From positions 1,488,001 to 1,552,000 of the forward strand of contig NZ_AQFT02000001.1 in assembly GCF_000364225.2 (NCBI RefSeq): a DNA stretch of 64,000 nt, read 5' to 3'. The stretch is from Eubacterium plexicaudatum ASF492. Its GTDB lineage: Bacteria; Bacillota; Clostridia; Lachnospirales; Lachnospiraceae. Below, piece after piece: positions 44,685 through 54,841 of this stretch; position 1 is the first letter of the stretch, and every line of letters begins with the position of its first letter. The notes beneath the pieces are model-generated. The model made no database searches and was not told where the DNA came from. It was given only the letters and a program-made list of their open reading frames with translations. The translations under genes were made by a program, and so were the position numbers.

Positions 44685-45919
44685 ATGGAAAAGGAATGGA
44701 GTTACGATACGGTACGGTCGGAATCCGAACATATCCGAAAAAAACGGAGCGGTATGTGTGCAGGAAAATTGAAATGCAAAGTGATGCTTGGTATGCTGGC
44801 AGCGGCCGGAGCCGGCATGCTTTTAAGCGGCTGCGGCAAAAAGAAAGAAGAGACACTGCCGGAGCCGGAACCGCAGACCGTTGTGGAAGACACGACGCCG
44901 GAGGAAGATGAGACCCCGGACACTCTGATCGAAGAGGAAACGCAGATAGAGGAAGAAGATCTTCATGAAGGAGAAGCAAAAGTTATCTGACCGGTGAATG
45001 GGTCAATGAAAAACTGGCAAAACGGCGTCCGATATCGTGCATGATCGGCAATACGGACAGTGCGCTGCCGCAGTATGGAATCGGACAGGCACAGATCATT
45101 TACGAAGCGCCGGTAGAAGGCGGTCTGACACGTCTGATGGGTATTTTTCAGGATTACAAAGACATTCAAAAACTTGGTTCCGTAAGAAGCAGCCGTTTGT
45201 ATTATGCGTATTATTCGATGGGATTTGACGCGATATATCTGCACTACGGGCAGGCTTCCTACGCACAGGGATTTTTGGAGAGCGGGCAGATAGATGACCT
45301 GAACGGACTGGACTATGCGGTTGATCAGGCGGTTATTTACAGAGATTCATCCAAACGGGCGCCGCATAACGCCTATGCAACAGGGGAAGGTCTTGTAGCG
45401 GGTGTGAAATTAAAAAATTACGAAAAGAACTATAAGGATGATTTTAAAGGACATTACCAGTTTGCGCCGGATGAGGAACCGACCGTATTAAGCGGTTCGA
45501 CCTGTCAGGATGCGGCTGTCGTACAGCCCGGATATCTGATTAATAAGCCATACTTTGAATATAATCCGCAGGATGGTTTATACTATCGTTATCAGTATGG
45601 TGCAAAGCATGTGGACGGGAATGATTCCAGCCAGCTTGCAGTTAAAAATATTCTGATACAAAATTCCGGTGTACGGACACTGGATGATAAAGGATATCTG
45701 GAAATTGCCACAACCGGAGAAGGCACAGGCTGGTATATTACCGACGGAAAAGCAATAGACCTTACATGGAAACGTACGGACAATTTTTCGCCGACACGGT
45801 ATTATGACAAAGACGGCAGGGAAATTGTGTTAAACCAGGGTAAGACATGGGTCTGCATTACTGATAATTCGCATCTGGACAGAGTGCATATTTATGCGGA
45901 TGCCGCACAGATGCAGTAG
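44685..45919 (+). CDS. DUF3048-type lipoprotein (one-base frame break)
   Basis: A 411-residue secreted lipoprotein after repair. The N-terminal charged segment is followed by a hydrophobic stretch and the lipobox LLSGCGKK (Cys about residue 46). An acidic Pro/Glu/Asp-rich linker leads to the DUF3048 domain. The frame breaks at A-run 44978-44981; an extra A gives EAKSYLTGEWVNEKLAKRRPISCMIGN, joining to GQAQIIYEAPVEGGLTRLMGIF and SVRSSRLYYAYYSMGFDA, the recognisable DUF3048 core (YerB-like). The C-terminal half ends with RKTWVCI-like strands. Function unknown; such proteins are cell-surface anchored. Confidence 0.83.
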
Positions 45920-45934
45920 GATTGTGAAAAGGAT

Positions 45935-47613
45935 ATGACAGACAGAAACAAAAAAGAAGGAACGCCCACAGACAGAACCGGAATAAAAATCAGGATTTTC
46001 TGCTTCAGGGCGGCGTACTGGCATCGGCAGCGATTTTAGGCCGGATTATCGGACTGATTTACCGGATTCCACTGACATCCGTGATCGGAGATCTGGGCAA
46101 CAATTATTACGGATGTGCATTTGATATTTATAATATTTTTCTGTTGATTTCTTCCTATAGCCTGCCGATGGCGGTTTCCCGTATTGTATCGGATTATCGC
46201 TCCAAGGGAGAATCCAGAAACGCATATCGGGTATTAAAATGTGCTTTTTTATTTGCCATGTTTGCAGGCGCAGCAGCAGGTGCGGCTATTTTTTTCGGTG
46301 CACGTTTTATTACCGGAACCGTTTTTCAGACGCCGCTTAGCATGTATGCACTGCGCGTACTGGCGCCGACGTTGTTAATTACGGCATTCCTGGGCGTGCT
46401 GCGCGGCTTTTTTCAAGGAATGGAAAATATGTATCCAAGTGCGGTTTCGCAGGTGCTGGAACAGCTGGTCAATGCTTTTGTCAGCGTGCTGGCCGCTTAT
46501 TATCTGGCATCCCGCGGAGAAAGCATTGGAAAAGTTCTGGCAAATGAAGAGGGGTATCATGCTGCTTATGGCGCAGCGGGTGCGGCGGTCGGAACGACGG
46601 TCGGCGCAGCTTTTTCTCTGTTTTTTTTATATATTTTATATAAAGGATTTATCCGTATCTGGCGTAAAAAAATGCGCAAAGAGCATATAAAAAGAATTCC
46701 AAATGAAATTCTGTTCCGCAGAATGATGCTTACCGTATTGCCGTTTCTGGCCGCGTCGGTATTGTTTAATCTGAATGTCGTCATTGAACAGGGAATTTTT
46801 AAGCATATGATGAAAGCACAGGCGCAGGCCGATCAGATTGCACTGTGGTGGGGCGTATTTTCCGGGAAATTTCGAACGTTAATCAATCTGCCGATTGCAA
46901 TTGCCGCGGCAATCGGAGCGGCCTGTATACCAAGCATAACCGCTTCGTTTGTTAAAGAACGGCACGAAGAAACCGTGGAAAAGACGGAGCTTGCCATTCG
47001 CTTTGTAATGCTGATCGCATTTCCGTTTTCTTTTGTGCTAATGCTGTTATCTGCGCCGCTTATGGAATTTTTATTTCAGGATTCACAGCCGCTTGCTTCC
47101 GGACTGCTGCTGGCGGGCGGTATGATTGTTATTTTGTATTCGCTGTCAACGGTTACGGCCAGTATTTTGCAGGGAATCGGCAAGTTACGGGCACCGGTGA
47201 TCAACAGCGGAATTGCACTTGTTTTGGAAGTCGTTTCACTGATTGCGATGCTGAAGTTTACAAAGCTGCAAATATATGCGGTTGTTGCTGCGATGACAGT
47301 ATTCGGCATCTGTGTAACGCTGTTGAATCAAATTGCGCTGTACCGCAGCGGATACTGGGCACCTGAATTTATGAAGACGTTCGTACTGCCAGGCGTCTGT
47401 GCGTCGATTATGGCATCTATGAGCTGGATTATTGAGACAGCGTTAAGTCAGGTAATAGAGTGGAAATATGTAACGGTTCCGGTTGCAATCGTATGCGGTG
47501 TTCTTGTCTATCTGATTCTGCTGCTGACGCTGCGGGCAATGACGCCGGAAGAAATGCGGCAGTTTCCGGGAGGCAGATGGATGGCAAATATAATGGAAAG
47601 AATGTCGCAGTAG
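45935..47613 (+). CDS. SpoVB/MurJ-type polysaccharide flippase (one-base frame break)
   Basis: A 559-residue multidrug/oligosaccharidyl-lipid exporter superfamily protein. The start is ATG 45935 (GAAAAGGAT upstream). The frame breaks at A-run 45985-45989; an extra A gives TGIKNQDFLLQGGVLASAAILGRIIGLIYRIPL, the conserved first helix. About 14 membrane segments follow (for example ALRVLAPTLLITAFLGVLRGFFQG and INLPIAIAAAIGAACIPSITASF). The protein is of the putative polysaccharide biosynthesis group that includes SpoVB, which moves lipid-linked precursors in cortex or wall assembly. Sporulation genes nearby fit that, but the precise role is open. Confidence 0.87.
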
Positions 47614-47744
47614 GTTTTCTTTGTTTTTTTAGAAATTTATATGAATAAAATGGAAAGAAGATGTGCATACTTTTTTGTAAATCAGACTCCGGTGATTTCA
47701 GAATGCAGATAAGCTCTGACAAGGAGCATAGTCAGGAGGTTGCT

Positions 47745-48220
47745 ATGAATGACAAAAAAGTATGCGGATATTCTTTCTGATACTCGGTGTGCTGCTGGCA
47801 GCAGGCACCGTAACGGTGACAGCGATGCGATATTGGTCGCAGAAAAGCTTTGTAAAAGGTTCTTATGAAAATCAGGCAGATGACGATGCTTCCGTCCGTC
47901 TGTCTCAGTCTGAGACGGCAGTACAGGAAGAGAAGGAAGATGCGGCCGCATCCTTTGCCGTTCAGCCGCAGACACAAACGGAAGCGTCTGCCGGTTCACA
48001 GACACAGGACGGCGGATCCAATACGGTTGAATACCGTTTTGAACTGAAAGTAAAAAACGGATATCTGGATGTCTATCATTTTCATACGGATAACCTGTTT
48101 TTTCATACGGGCGTACCATACGGCGCTATGACGGTAAAGCAGCGCAAAGAGCTGGAAAACGGGAAATATTTCGTAAATGAACAGGAATTATATGGATATC
48201 TGGAAAGTTGTACAAGCTGA
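47745..48220 (+). CDS. BofC-C-like exported protein (one-base frame break)
   Basis: About 158 residues. AGGAGG (47734-47739) marks ATG 47745. The frame breaks at A-run 47754-47759; adding an A joins MNDKKS to MRIFFLILGVLLAAGTVTV, a membrane anchor or signal segment. A Gln/Glu/Ser-rich linker (about 40-95) leads to a small C-terminal domain: EYRFELKVKNGYLDVYHF and QRKELENGKYFVNEQELYGYLE. This resembles the C-terminal domain of BofC (bypass-of-forespore C) proteins, seen in many Lachnospiraceae hypotheticals. Function unproven. Confidence 0.7.
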
Positions 48221-48267
48221 AAAAAAGAAACCATATCACTTAAGACTTTTCATACGGGAGCAGTATT

Positions 48268-49545
48268 ATGGCAAAGAAAACAATTTATGACGCCGTTGTT
48301 ATCGGCGCAGGGGCATCCGGCCTGATGGCGGCTGTCACCGCTGCCCGTCTGGGTGCCGCAGTTGTGCTGCTGGAACATATGGAGCAGCCTGCGAAAAAAA
48401 TACTGGCAACAGGAAATGGAAAATGCAATTATACAAACGCGGATCAGAACCTGGAAAACTATTATTGTGAGCAGCCGGATTTTATCCGGACTGTGCTTGC
48501 GCAGTTTTCTTATAAGGACACGATCCGCTTTTTTAATCAGCTTGGTATCCGTCCGGTTGAAAAAAACGGAACCTGCATGTATCCGGAGAGCGAACAGGCA
48601 TCTTCGGTAAGAAACGTGCTGCTTGCGGAAGTACGACGACTTCAAGTACCATTGTTTTTATCTGTCGGTATCCGCAGCATACATAAATTGCAGAACAATA
48701 ACGGAACGAAAAACCGCGGCAGACAGGTATTTGAAATTCAGGCAAAAGACGAAACATTTTATGCACATGCCTGTATTCTGGCTACCGGAGGAATGGCGGC
48801 AAAAAAAACAGGCAGTGACGGCAGCGGCTATGTGTATGCAAAGCAGCTGGGACATACGATCGTAAAGCCGCTGCCTGCACTGACCGCATTGCTAGTCGAC
48901 GCAAAGAACCAAAAACTGCCTGCAGGTGTACGCATTCCATGTGCGGTGTCACTGTATGCCGATGGAAAGCAAAAGGCGCTGGAACGGGGAGAACTGCAGA
49001 TAACGGATTATGGCATATCCGGCATTGTGATTTTTCAGTTTGGAAGAATCGCATCAAGGGCACTGGAAAACGGGCAGCGTGTATCCGTATGTCTGGATTT
49101 TAAACCGGACATGGAGACGGAAACGCTGTTGTCATATTTAACCGAGCGGTTTGGCAGTATTTATCAAAAGCAAAAAAATCTTGCGGATGGTCTGATCGGA
49201 TTTTTGCCGGACAAACTGATTCCGGTGCTGTTAAAACAGGCAGGACTTCGGACAGACGAGCACTGCGGCAACGTAAACCGTAAGCAGATCGCCCGTCTGA
49301 CCGGACAAATAAAACAATATGACGCAGACGTTACAGGAGTCAAAGGATTTGACGCGGCGCAGGTTACAACAGGAGGCGTTCCGGTGCGGGAAATCTGTGC
49401 GCGGCGTATGGAATCCAAAAAAGTGCCCGGGCTGTATTTTGCCGGCGAGATCGTAGATGTGGACGGCAAATGCGGCGGTTATAACCTGCAGTGGGCCTGG
49501 TCCAGCGGATATGCGGCAGGAAAAAGTATTGCAGAATGCAAATGA
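48268..49545 (+). CDS. HI0933/BaiN-family FAD-dependent oxidoreductase
   Basis: A 425-residue flavoprotein. The N-terminal FAD Rossmann motif is DAVVIGAGASGLMAAVTAARLG (residues 8-29). ATGNGKCNYTN (about 48-58) is a hallmark of the HI0933 family. The second nucleotide motif near the end is PGLYFAGEIVDVDGKCGGYNLQWAWSSGYAAG (about 385-415). Family members include the bile-acid flavin reductase BaiN, but most have no known substrate. The next gene, another flavoprotein, starts about 24 bases downstream, so they are co-transcribed. Confidence 0.9.
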   Translation: MAKKTIYDAVVIGAGASGLMAAVTAARLGAAVVLLEHMEQPAKKILATGNGKCNYTNADQNLENYYCEQPDFIRTVLAQFSYKDTIRFFNQLGIRPVEKNGTCMYPESEQASSVRNVLLAEVRRLQVPLFLSVGIRSIHKLQNNNGTKNRGRQVFEIQAKDETFYAHACILATGGMAAKKTGSDGSGYVYAKQLGHTIVKPLPALTALLVDAKNQKLPAGVRIPCAVSLYADGKQKALERGELQITDYGISGIVIFQFGRIASRALENGQRVSVCLDFKPDMETETLLSYLTERFGSIYQKQKNLADGLIGFLPDKLIPVLLKQAGLRTDEHCGNVNRKQIARLTGQIKQYDADVTGVKGFDAAQVTTGGVPVREICARRMESKKVPGLYFAGEIVDVDGKCGGYNLQWAWSSGYAAGKSIAECK

Positions 49546-49568
49546 CAGAAAGGAGTATGCAAAAGTTT

Positions 49569-51188
49569 ATGATTCGCATACAACAAATCAAAGTACCTGT
49601 AAAACATACCGAAAAGGATATTGAGCTTAAAATTCGTAAACTGTTGCGCATCGGCCCGGAACAGCCAATTTCCTTTCAGATTAGGAAACAGTCTGTTGAC
49701 GCTCGGCGCGGCCGTGAGACCGTTTATGTATATACGGTTGATGTGGATTTGCACCGGACTACGGAACAGGAACAAAAGTTAGTTGGACAGGTTCACAATA
49801 AAAATATTATGTTAACCAAATGTAAAAAATACCATTTTTTGCCGACCGGAACGAGAAAACTCTCACACCGACCGGTCATTGTAGGCAGCGGGCCGGCCGG
49901 ATTGTTTTGTGCCTATTTGCTGGCTTCTTACGGATATCGGCCCAGAATTATAGAACGCGGAAAAATGGCTGAGGACCGACTGCAGGATGTGGAAGCATTC
50001 TGGCGCGGCGGCGCTTTAAATACTTCCTCCAACGTTCAGTTTGGCGAAGGCGGAGCAGGTACGTTTTCCGATGGAAAGCTGAATACACTTGTCAAAGATC
50101 CGGTCGGAAGAAATCGGTTTGTACTGGAGACATTTGTAAAACATGGGGCAGACAGCAGCATATTGTATGTAAATAAGCCGCATATCGGAACGGATCGTCT
50201 GATTCAGGTCGTCACAGATATGCGCAAAGAGATTATTCGTCTGGGTGGAACGTTTCATTTTCAGACATGCATGACCGATCTGCAGATCAGAAATGAAAAA
50301 CTCTGTTCGATACGGGTGGAAAAAGACGGACGGGAGCAGGAACTTCCGACGGATCTTTTGGTACTTGCAATCGGCCACAGTGCGCGGGATACGTTGCAGC
50401 TGCTGCAGGCTCGTCACATTCCTATGCAGGCAAAAGCATTTGCGGTAGGACTGCGTGTGGAACATCCGCAGCAAATGATCAATGCACATCAGTATCATGG
50501 GAAAGACTGCACGGGGCTTCCGACTGCTTCGTATAAAGTAACCGCTTCTTTAAACGACAGTCGGGGTGTGTATTCCTTCTGTATGTGTCCGGGCGGCTAT
50601 GTTGTAAACGCTTCTTCGGAACGGGGCGGACTGGTTGTTAATGGTATGAGTTATCAAAAACGGGACGGACAAAATGCCAACAGCGCTGTTATTGTAGCCG
50701 TAACGCCAAAAGATTTCCCGGATGGCGGCCGTGATCCTCTGAGCGGAACGGTTTTTCAAAGGCAACTGGAGCAACGGGCTTATGAGCTCGGCAGCGGAAA
50801 AATTCCGCAGCAGCTTTACGGCGATTATAAAAATGGAATTGTTTCCAAAGCGTACGGTGATTTTCCTTCTCAGACAAAAGGGAATTGTGCCTTTGCGGAT
50901 TTGGACGAACTGCTGCCGGCAGAGCTGAAAAGTGCGTTTATAAACGGTATGGAACAATTTGCGCAGTATATTCCGGATTTTAACCGTTATGACGCAATAC
51001 TGTCAGGAGTGGAAAGCCGAACGTCTTCTCCGGTACGGATTTTGCGAAAGGAAGATTATACGGGGGAGACAGACGGAATTTATCCATGCGGAGAAGGAGC
51101 CGGTTATGCTGGTGGCATTATGTCGGCGGCAATGGATGGAATGAAAGTGGCGGAAGCAATCGCCGGACGGTACGCAGTATTCGGATAA
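49569..51188 (+). CDS. FAD-dependent dehydrogenase-like protein
   Basis: About 539 residues from ATG 49569 (AGGAG at 49551-49555; ATG 49557 is an alternative too close to it). An N-terminal about 95-residue domain (MIRIQQIKVPVKHTEKDIELKIRKLL) precedes the FAD domain with PVIVGSGPAGLFCAYLLASYGYRP and ERGKMAEDRLQDVEAFW. NVQFGEGGAGTFSDGKLNT follows, then a C-terminal VESRTSSPVRILR and PCGEGAGYAGGIMSAAMDGMKVAEAI. This is the conserved NAD(FAD)-utilising dehydrogenase family widespread in Clostridia. Its reaction is unknown. Confidence 0.88.
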   Translation: MIRIQQIKVPVKHTEKDIELKIRKLLRIGPEQPISFQIRKQSVDARRGRETVYVYTVDVDLHRTTEQEQKLVGQVHNKNIMLTKCKKYHFLPTGTRKLSHRPVIVGSGPAGLFCAYLLASYGYRPRIIERGKMAEDRLQDVEAFWRGGALNTSSNVQFGEGGAGTFSDGKLNTLVKDPVGRNRFVLETFVKHGADSSILYVNKPHIGTDRLIQVVTDMRKEIIRLGGTFHFQTCMTDLQIRNEKLCSIRVEKDGREQELPTDLLVLAIGHSARDTLQLLQARHIPMQAKAFAVGLRVEHPQQMINAHQYHGKDCTGLPTASYKVTASLNDSRGVYSFCMCPGGYVVNASSERGGLVVNGMSYQKRDGQNANSAVIVAVTPKDFPDGGRDPLSGTVFQRQLEQRAYELGSGKIPQQLYGDYKNGIVSKAYGDFPSQTKGNCAFADLDELLPAELKSAFINGMEQFAQYIPDFNRYDAILSGVESRTSSPVRILRKEDYTGETDGIYPCGEGAGYAGGIMSAAMDGMKVAEAIAGRYAVFG

Positions 51189-51239
51189 AAGACGGCTGCA
51201 CAGCCGTTTGGTGAAAACAGGAAAAGTGAGGTGTGAGTC

Positions 51240-54161
51240 ATGATCGTATTGCAGGCAGCTGAAGAACAGGAACAGGTATTTCAAAAATTAATGCAGACGA
51301 TGGGAGAACAGGTCGTCTGGAACGGACGCTTTTTAGTTAAGGATGATGAGCTGATTTTGGAAGGAACGGTACGTTCTCTTATTTTTCAGTTTGAAACAAA
51401 AAAAGTAACGACCAATCTGGTAGATCTTCCTTATCAGGAACAGGCGGTATTGGACATTTCCAGGCATCCGACGCTCAAAGATTTACTGAATATGATTTTG
51501 TATGCATTTGGCAAATGGGGAACGCTGCGCGGATTAAACGTGCAGCAGGATTATCCGCAGCTGAATCAGCTGTTTGCAAAAATTTTGAATACGTTTTATA
51601 TTGAACCGTCTTTTCGTAAGGAGAATTTCCGTTTTTATAAAGTCGGTGTTCGCATTACATATGAAGAAGTGCTGCAGACCGTGCTGGAATATGAAAAAAA
51701 GCAGGCGGAAGACCCGGCTGCGGAATCACAGGGTCTTTGGCACCGCCTGATCTGGAAAAACCGTGAAAGAACGTTTCATAAAGAAGAAACGACACTGTTA
51801 GAACGCGTGGAAGACCGCATCGGCAACAACTTTTACCTTGTAGGATATCAGTGCCCAAAGTGTCAGCAAAAGCTGCATATGGCTGTCTACCCTGAAGGAA
51901 AAGAAGTGCGCATTGATACGGAAGAAAAAGGTGTTTATCTGGCGCGTACATATACGTGCAGCCATTGCAACTGCTTTTACACACCGCGTCCCAACCGTCT
52001 GATTTCGGAAGGGCTTATTTATGAGATGGATTTTGAGGAAGACAGCAAAGCTTATGAAGATTACCTGGAGCTGTTGGGATATTATGGCGAGCGTGCCGCA
52101 AACTTTCTGTATAATGAATACGAAGCCGTCCGCAGACAGCGGCTGCTGCAGGAGGCAAAAAAAGAAATGGAACCTGCTTACCCCGGCAATTCGGATCGCC
52201 TGTATAGTCCGCAGGATGCACTTCGCCAGATGGAACAGTTTGGCCGGAATATTTCCGCTCTGCCGGAAGAAGTATTCCGACGTTTTGCGCATCGGGTAGA
52301 AGAAGGATTTTATCCGGATGCCGCAGTCGAAAAATATGAATGGAAAATTATTCAGGAAGTACGGGAGCGGGACAGCAGAAAACAACGCCAAGAAGATACG
52401 CCTGCCGCGGTTTCTACCCCGCATGACGAACAAGCCGTTGACTCACATGCAAAGCCGGCAAACGCTGCGGAGCAGACCACACAAAGAAGCCATTCTAACC
52501 GCGCATCGGCAGATGGTTTGCTTGTTTTAAAAGAAATGGAATTGGACGATCTGGGGCAGGCATCATACACAGAATCTATGCAAACGGAACCGTTCCGGGC
52601 AGAACAGGCACGAACGGACCCGGCACCGGCAAAACAGATGTCCGGAAAACGGAACCGTACGCAGCCTCTGCCTGCAGAAACACAGGAACGCACACATGCG
52701 GCTGCCGTCCCAAAACAAGCCGTCGGGCATTCCGAATACGGCAGCTCTCCGGCTACGCATGCCGCCGGGCAACCGGCTGCTTATGCCAATCCGTCAGAGG
52801 ATGAACATCTGAAACAGTATGAAAAACGATTGCAGGTGCTGGAGCGCCTGTCACCACGTCAGAAAAAAGAACTGAAAAAACAGATTCAAAATGATACGAA
52901 ACTGGATGCGGCTCAAAAGCAGACGTTTGTAAGGCAGATGGAAGAAGCAGAATATGTGGAACTGGCAGAAGAACTGCATAAAAAAGAAGAACAGAACAAG
53001 AAAAAAAGCTATGCGCAATTAAAGAAAACCATTCAGGAGACAGAAAAAGAAGACTATCCGCAGGCAATCAAAGAGCCATACCTTAAAAACCTTTATGATC
53101 TGCGTAGACAACGCGGCACACAGGAGGTCCGCCAGATTATCGAACAGATGCCGGAGCGGATGGATCGTGCGGCATTTCAAAAACTGGAACAGCGTCTTAA
53201 GACCTACGAAGAGGTCGATCTGTCTCCTTATCAGGAAACGCTGCGTCAGAAAAAAGAAGCTGCGGAAAAGCAGGAAATTGCCGGCATGGTCAAGCGTTCC
53301 CGCAAAGTAAGCCGCGGGGATTATACCGGATTAATGCGACGTCTGGAAGAGCAGAAGTTTGCCGATGAAAACGTAGCTCCTTATATGGAAAAAATAAAGG
53401 AAAAAGTGACCGCACTGGATCAGGAACGTTTAAATGCACTGCTGGATGAATCACAGCAGATGGATTTTAACGCTGCGGCTGCCGTGTATGAGCAGATTCT
53501 GGATGAAAATTTTCTGCCGGAATTAAAAAACAGTGCGCTTGAAATGCTTGCCAAACGGCTTGAGAAAATCCGTACCGATGAATGTGAACTGCTTGTGCGA
53601 AAGCTGCAGGATGAGATGCGGTCAAAGATTAAAGAAAACACCAGACATCATTTTTATCCGGCACGCAAAGTTATGCTAAATACCGCAGAACCGGGAGAAA
53701 CAGCAGCCATTGATTCGGCACTTGCTTCGTATGCGAATGAGCGCAGTATGTTCGAATATCCGGTTTTCTCCGTGGACACATCCAGAAGCGGCAGCGGCAG
53801 AGAAGGCATGCTGCTGACACCGGAAACACTGTTTTACAGTACCAGATCGCATGCATATGAAATTCCTGTTTCCGATATTACGTCCATAGAGGCATCCACC
53901 GGTCTTTTAAATCGCAAAATAATGCTGACGGAGATAAACGGGGCTGAGCACAAGCTTCCTTACGCAGTCAAAACCGGAGAGATGGAAGACTGGGCGGATA
54001 TTTTGGAAGCGTTTATTTTTTATCTGCAGGAAAAACCCGCTTCCAGAAAGCTGAAATATCTGGCCAGAGAAACACATGATACGATCTGTTGTTACCGGTG
54101 CGGGTATGTGTATCAAGACAGAGATATCTGCCCGGAATGCGGGTATAAGAAAAACCGTTAA
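51240..54161 (+). CDS. Large zinc-ribbon/coiled-coil protein of unknown function
   Basis: A 973-residue cytosolic protein without signal peptide or membrane span. The N-terminal part (about 1-190) has mixed secondary structure. A first zinc ribbon follows (CPKCQQK ... CSHCNCFY, about residues 205-245). A polar Ala/Gln/Thr linker (about 385-520) precedes a long charged coiled-coil region (about 525-800) with repeated segments of the type LSPRQKKELKKQIQND and MDRAAFQKLEQRLKTYEEVDLSPY. A PH-like beta domain (GMLLTPETLFYSTRSHAYEIPVSDITSIEASTG, about 855-930) and a C-terminal zinc ribbon (CYRCGYVYQDRDICPECGYKK) end the protein. No enzymatic motif is seen. It may be a scaffold; I do not assign a function. 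Confidence 0.7.
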   Translation: MIVLQAAEEQEQVFQKLMQTMGEQVVWNGRFLVKDDELILEGTVRSLIFQFETKKVTTNLVDLPYQEQAVLDISRHPTLKDLLNMILYAFGKWGTLRGLNVQQDYPQLNQLFAKILNTFYIEPSFRKENFRFYKVGVRITYEEVLQTVLEYEKKQAEDPAAESQGLWHRLIWKNRERTFHKEETTLLERVEDRIGNNFYLVGYQCPKCQQKLHMAVYPEGKEVRIDTEEKGVYLARTYTCSHCNCFYTPRPNRLISEGLIYEMDFEEDSKAYEDYLELLGYYGERAANFLYNEYEAVRRQRLLQEAKKEMEPAYPGNSDRLYSPQDALRQMEQFGRNISALPEEVFRRFAHRVEEGFYPDAAVEKYEWKIIQEVRERDSRKQRQEDTPAAVSTPHDEQAVDSHAKPANAAEQTTQRSHSNRASADGLLVLKEMELDDLGQASYTESMQTEPFRAEQARTDPAPAKQMSGKRNRTQPLPAETQERTHAAAVPKQAVGHSEYGSSPATHAAGQPAAYANPSEDEHLKQYEKRLQVLERLSPRQKKELKKQIQNDTKLDAAQKQTFVRQMEEAEYVELAEELHKKEEQNKKKSYAQLKKTIQETEKEDYPQAIKEPYLKNLYDLRRQRGTQEVRQIIEQMPERMDRAAFQKLEQRLKTYEEVDLSPYQETLRQKKEAAEKQEIAGMVKRSRKVSRGDYTGLMRRLEEQKFADENVAPYMEKIKEKVTALDQERLNALLDESQQMDFNAAAAVYEQILDENFLPELKNSALEMLAKRLEKIRTDECELLVRKLQDEMRSKIKENTRHHFYPARKVMLNTAEPGETAAIDSALASYANERSMFEYPVFSVDTSRSGSGREGMLLTPETLFYSTRSHAYEIPVSDITSIEASTGLLNRKIMLTEINGAEHKLPYAVKTGEMEDWADILEAFIFYLQEKPASRKLKYLARETHDTICCYRCGYVYQDRDICPECGYKKNR

Positions 54162-54205
54162 AAAATAAAGCAGCATAGCCTTAAATTGGAGAAAGGAATC
54201 ATTCA

Positions 54206-54805
54206 ATGAGTGCACTGATTTATCTGGCCTCTGATACCAACTTAAAAGAGGTGAAAAGTCCACACAACAAAACAATGTCTGTCAACGAAGCTCTTGCACT
54301 TGGAATTGAAATTCCGGATATTTTAAATTCGCAGGCTATTGATAAAGACAAACCGGATATGATATTGTGGACGGACAGTTATACGGAATCCAAGGAAGGC
54401 GGCCTGCTTGTAGACAGTGGGTTTGCCGATGATATTTCCATCCTTCCCATAAATGAAAAAATGGAGGACGTGCGAACAAAGAAACAATACTGTTCCATGG
54501 TGGAATGGCCAGGCTATACAAAAGAGCGAGCAGACAACCTCATTGCATATATGAAAGACCATCTGTTACACTCGCCGGAAATCGAACTGTGGCATATTTG
54601 GATGGGGTGTGAGAATCCGCCGCCAAAAATTCAAAAAACTTTGATCCGTATGGAACAACTGACTGCGGAGCATATAAAAAATCTGATGGAATGTATGTCA
54701 TATAAACCGAAACGGATGGCCTGTGCCGCCAGTCTTCCACGTGACTGGGAATCTGCTGTGGAAGAAGCAGAGCAGGATGTTCATTATTGCTATGTGATAA
54801 GATAG
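54206..54805 (+). CDS. Conserved-looking hypothetical protein
   Basis: A 199-residue soluble protein behind GAAAGGA, between the large zinc-ribbon gene and the AAA ATPase. It begins MSALIYLASDTNLKEV and contains WTDSYTESKEGG, VEWPGYTKERADNLIAYM and ELWHIWMGCENPPPKIQK. Codon use is normal and the frame is unbroken, so it is a genuine gene, but I do not recognise the family. Confidence 0.7.
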   Translation: MSALIYLASDTNLKEVKSPHNKTMSVNEALALGIEIPDILNSQAIDKDKPDMILWTDSYTESKEGGLLVDSGFADDISILPINEKMEDVRTKKQYCSMVEWPGYTKERADNLIAYMKDHLLHSPEIELWHIWMGCENPPPKIQKTLIRMEQLTAEHIKNLMECMSYKPKRMACAASLPRDWESAVEEAEQDVHYCYVIR

Positions 54806-54841
54806 CGTATACCCGGCTCACAACAGAAAGGAAAGGTAGCA

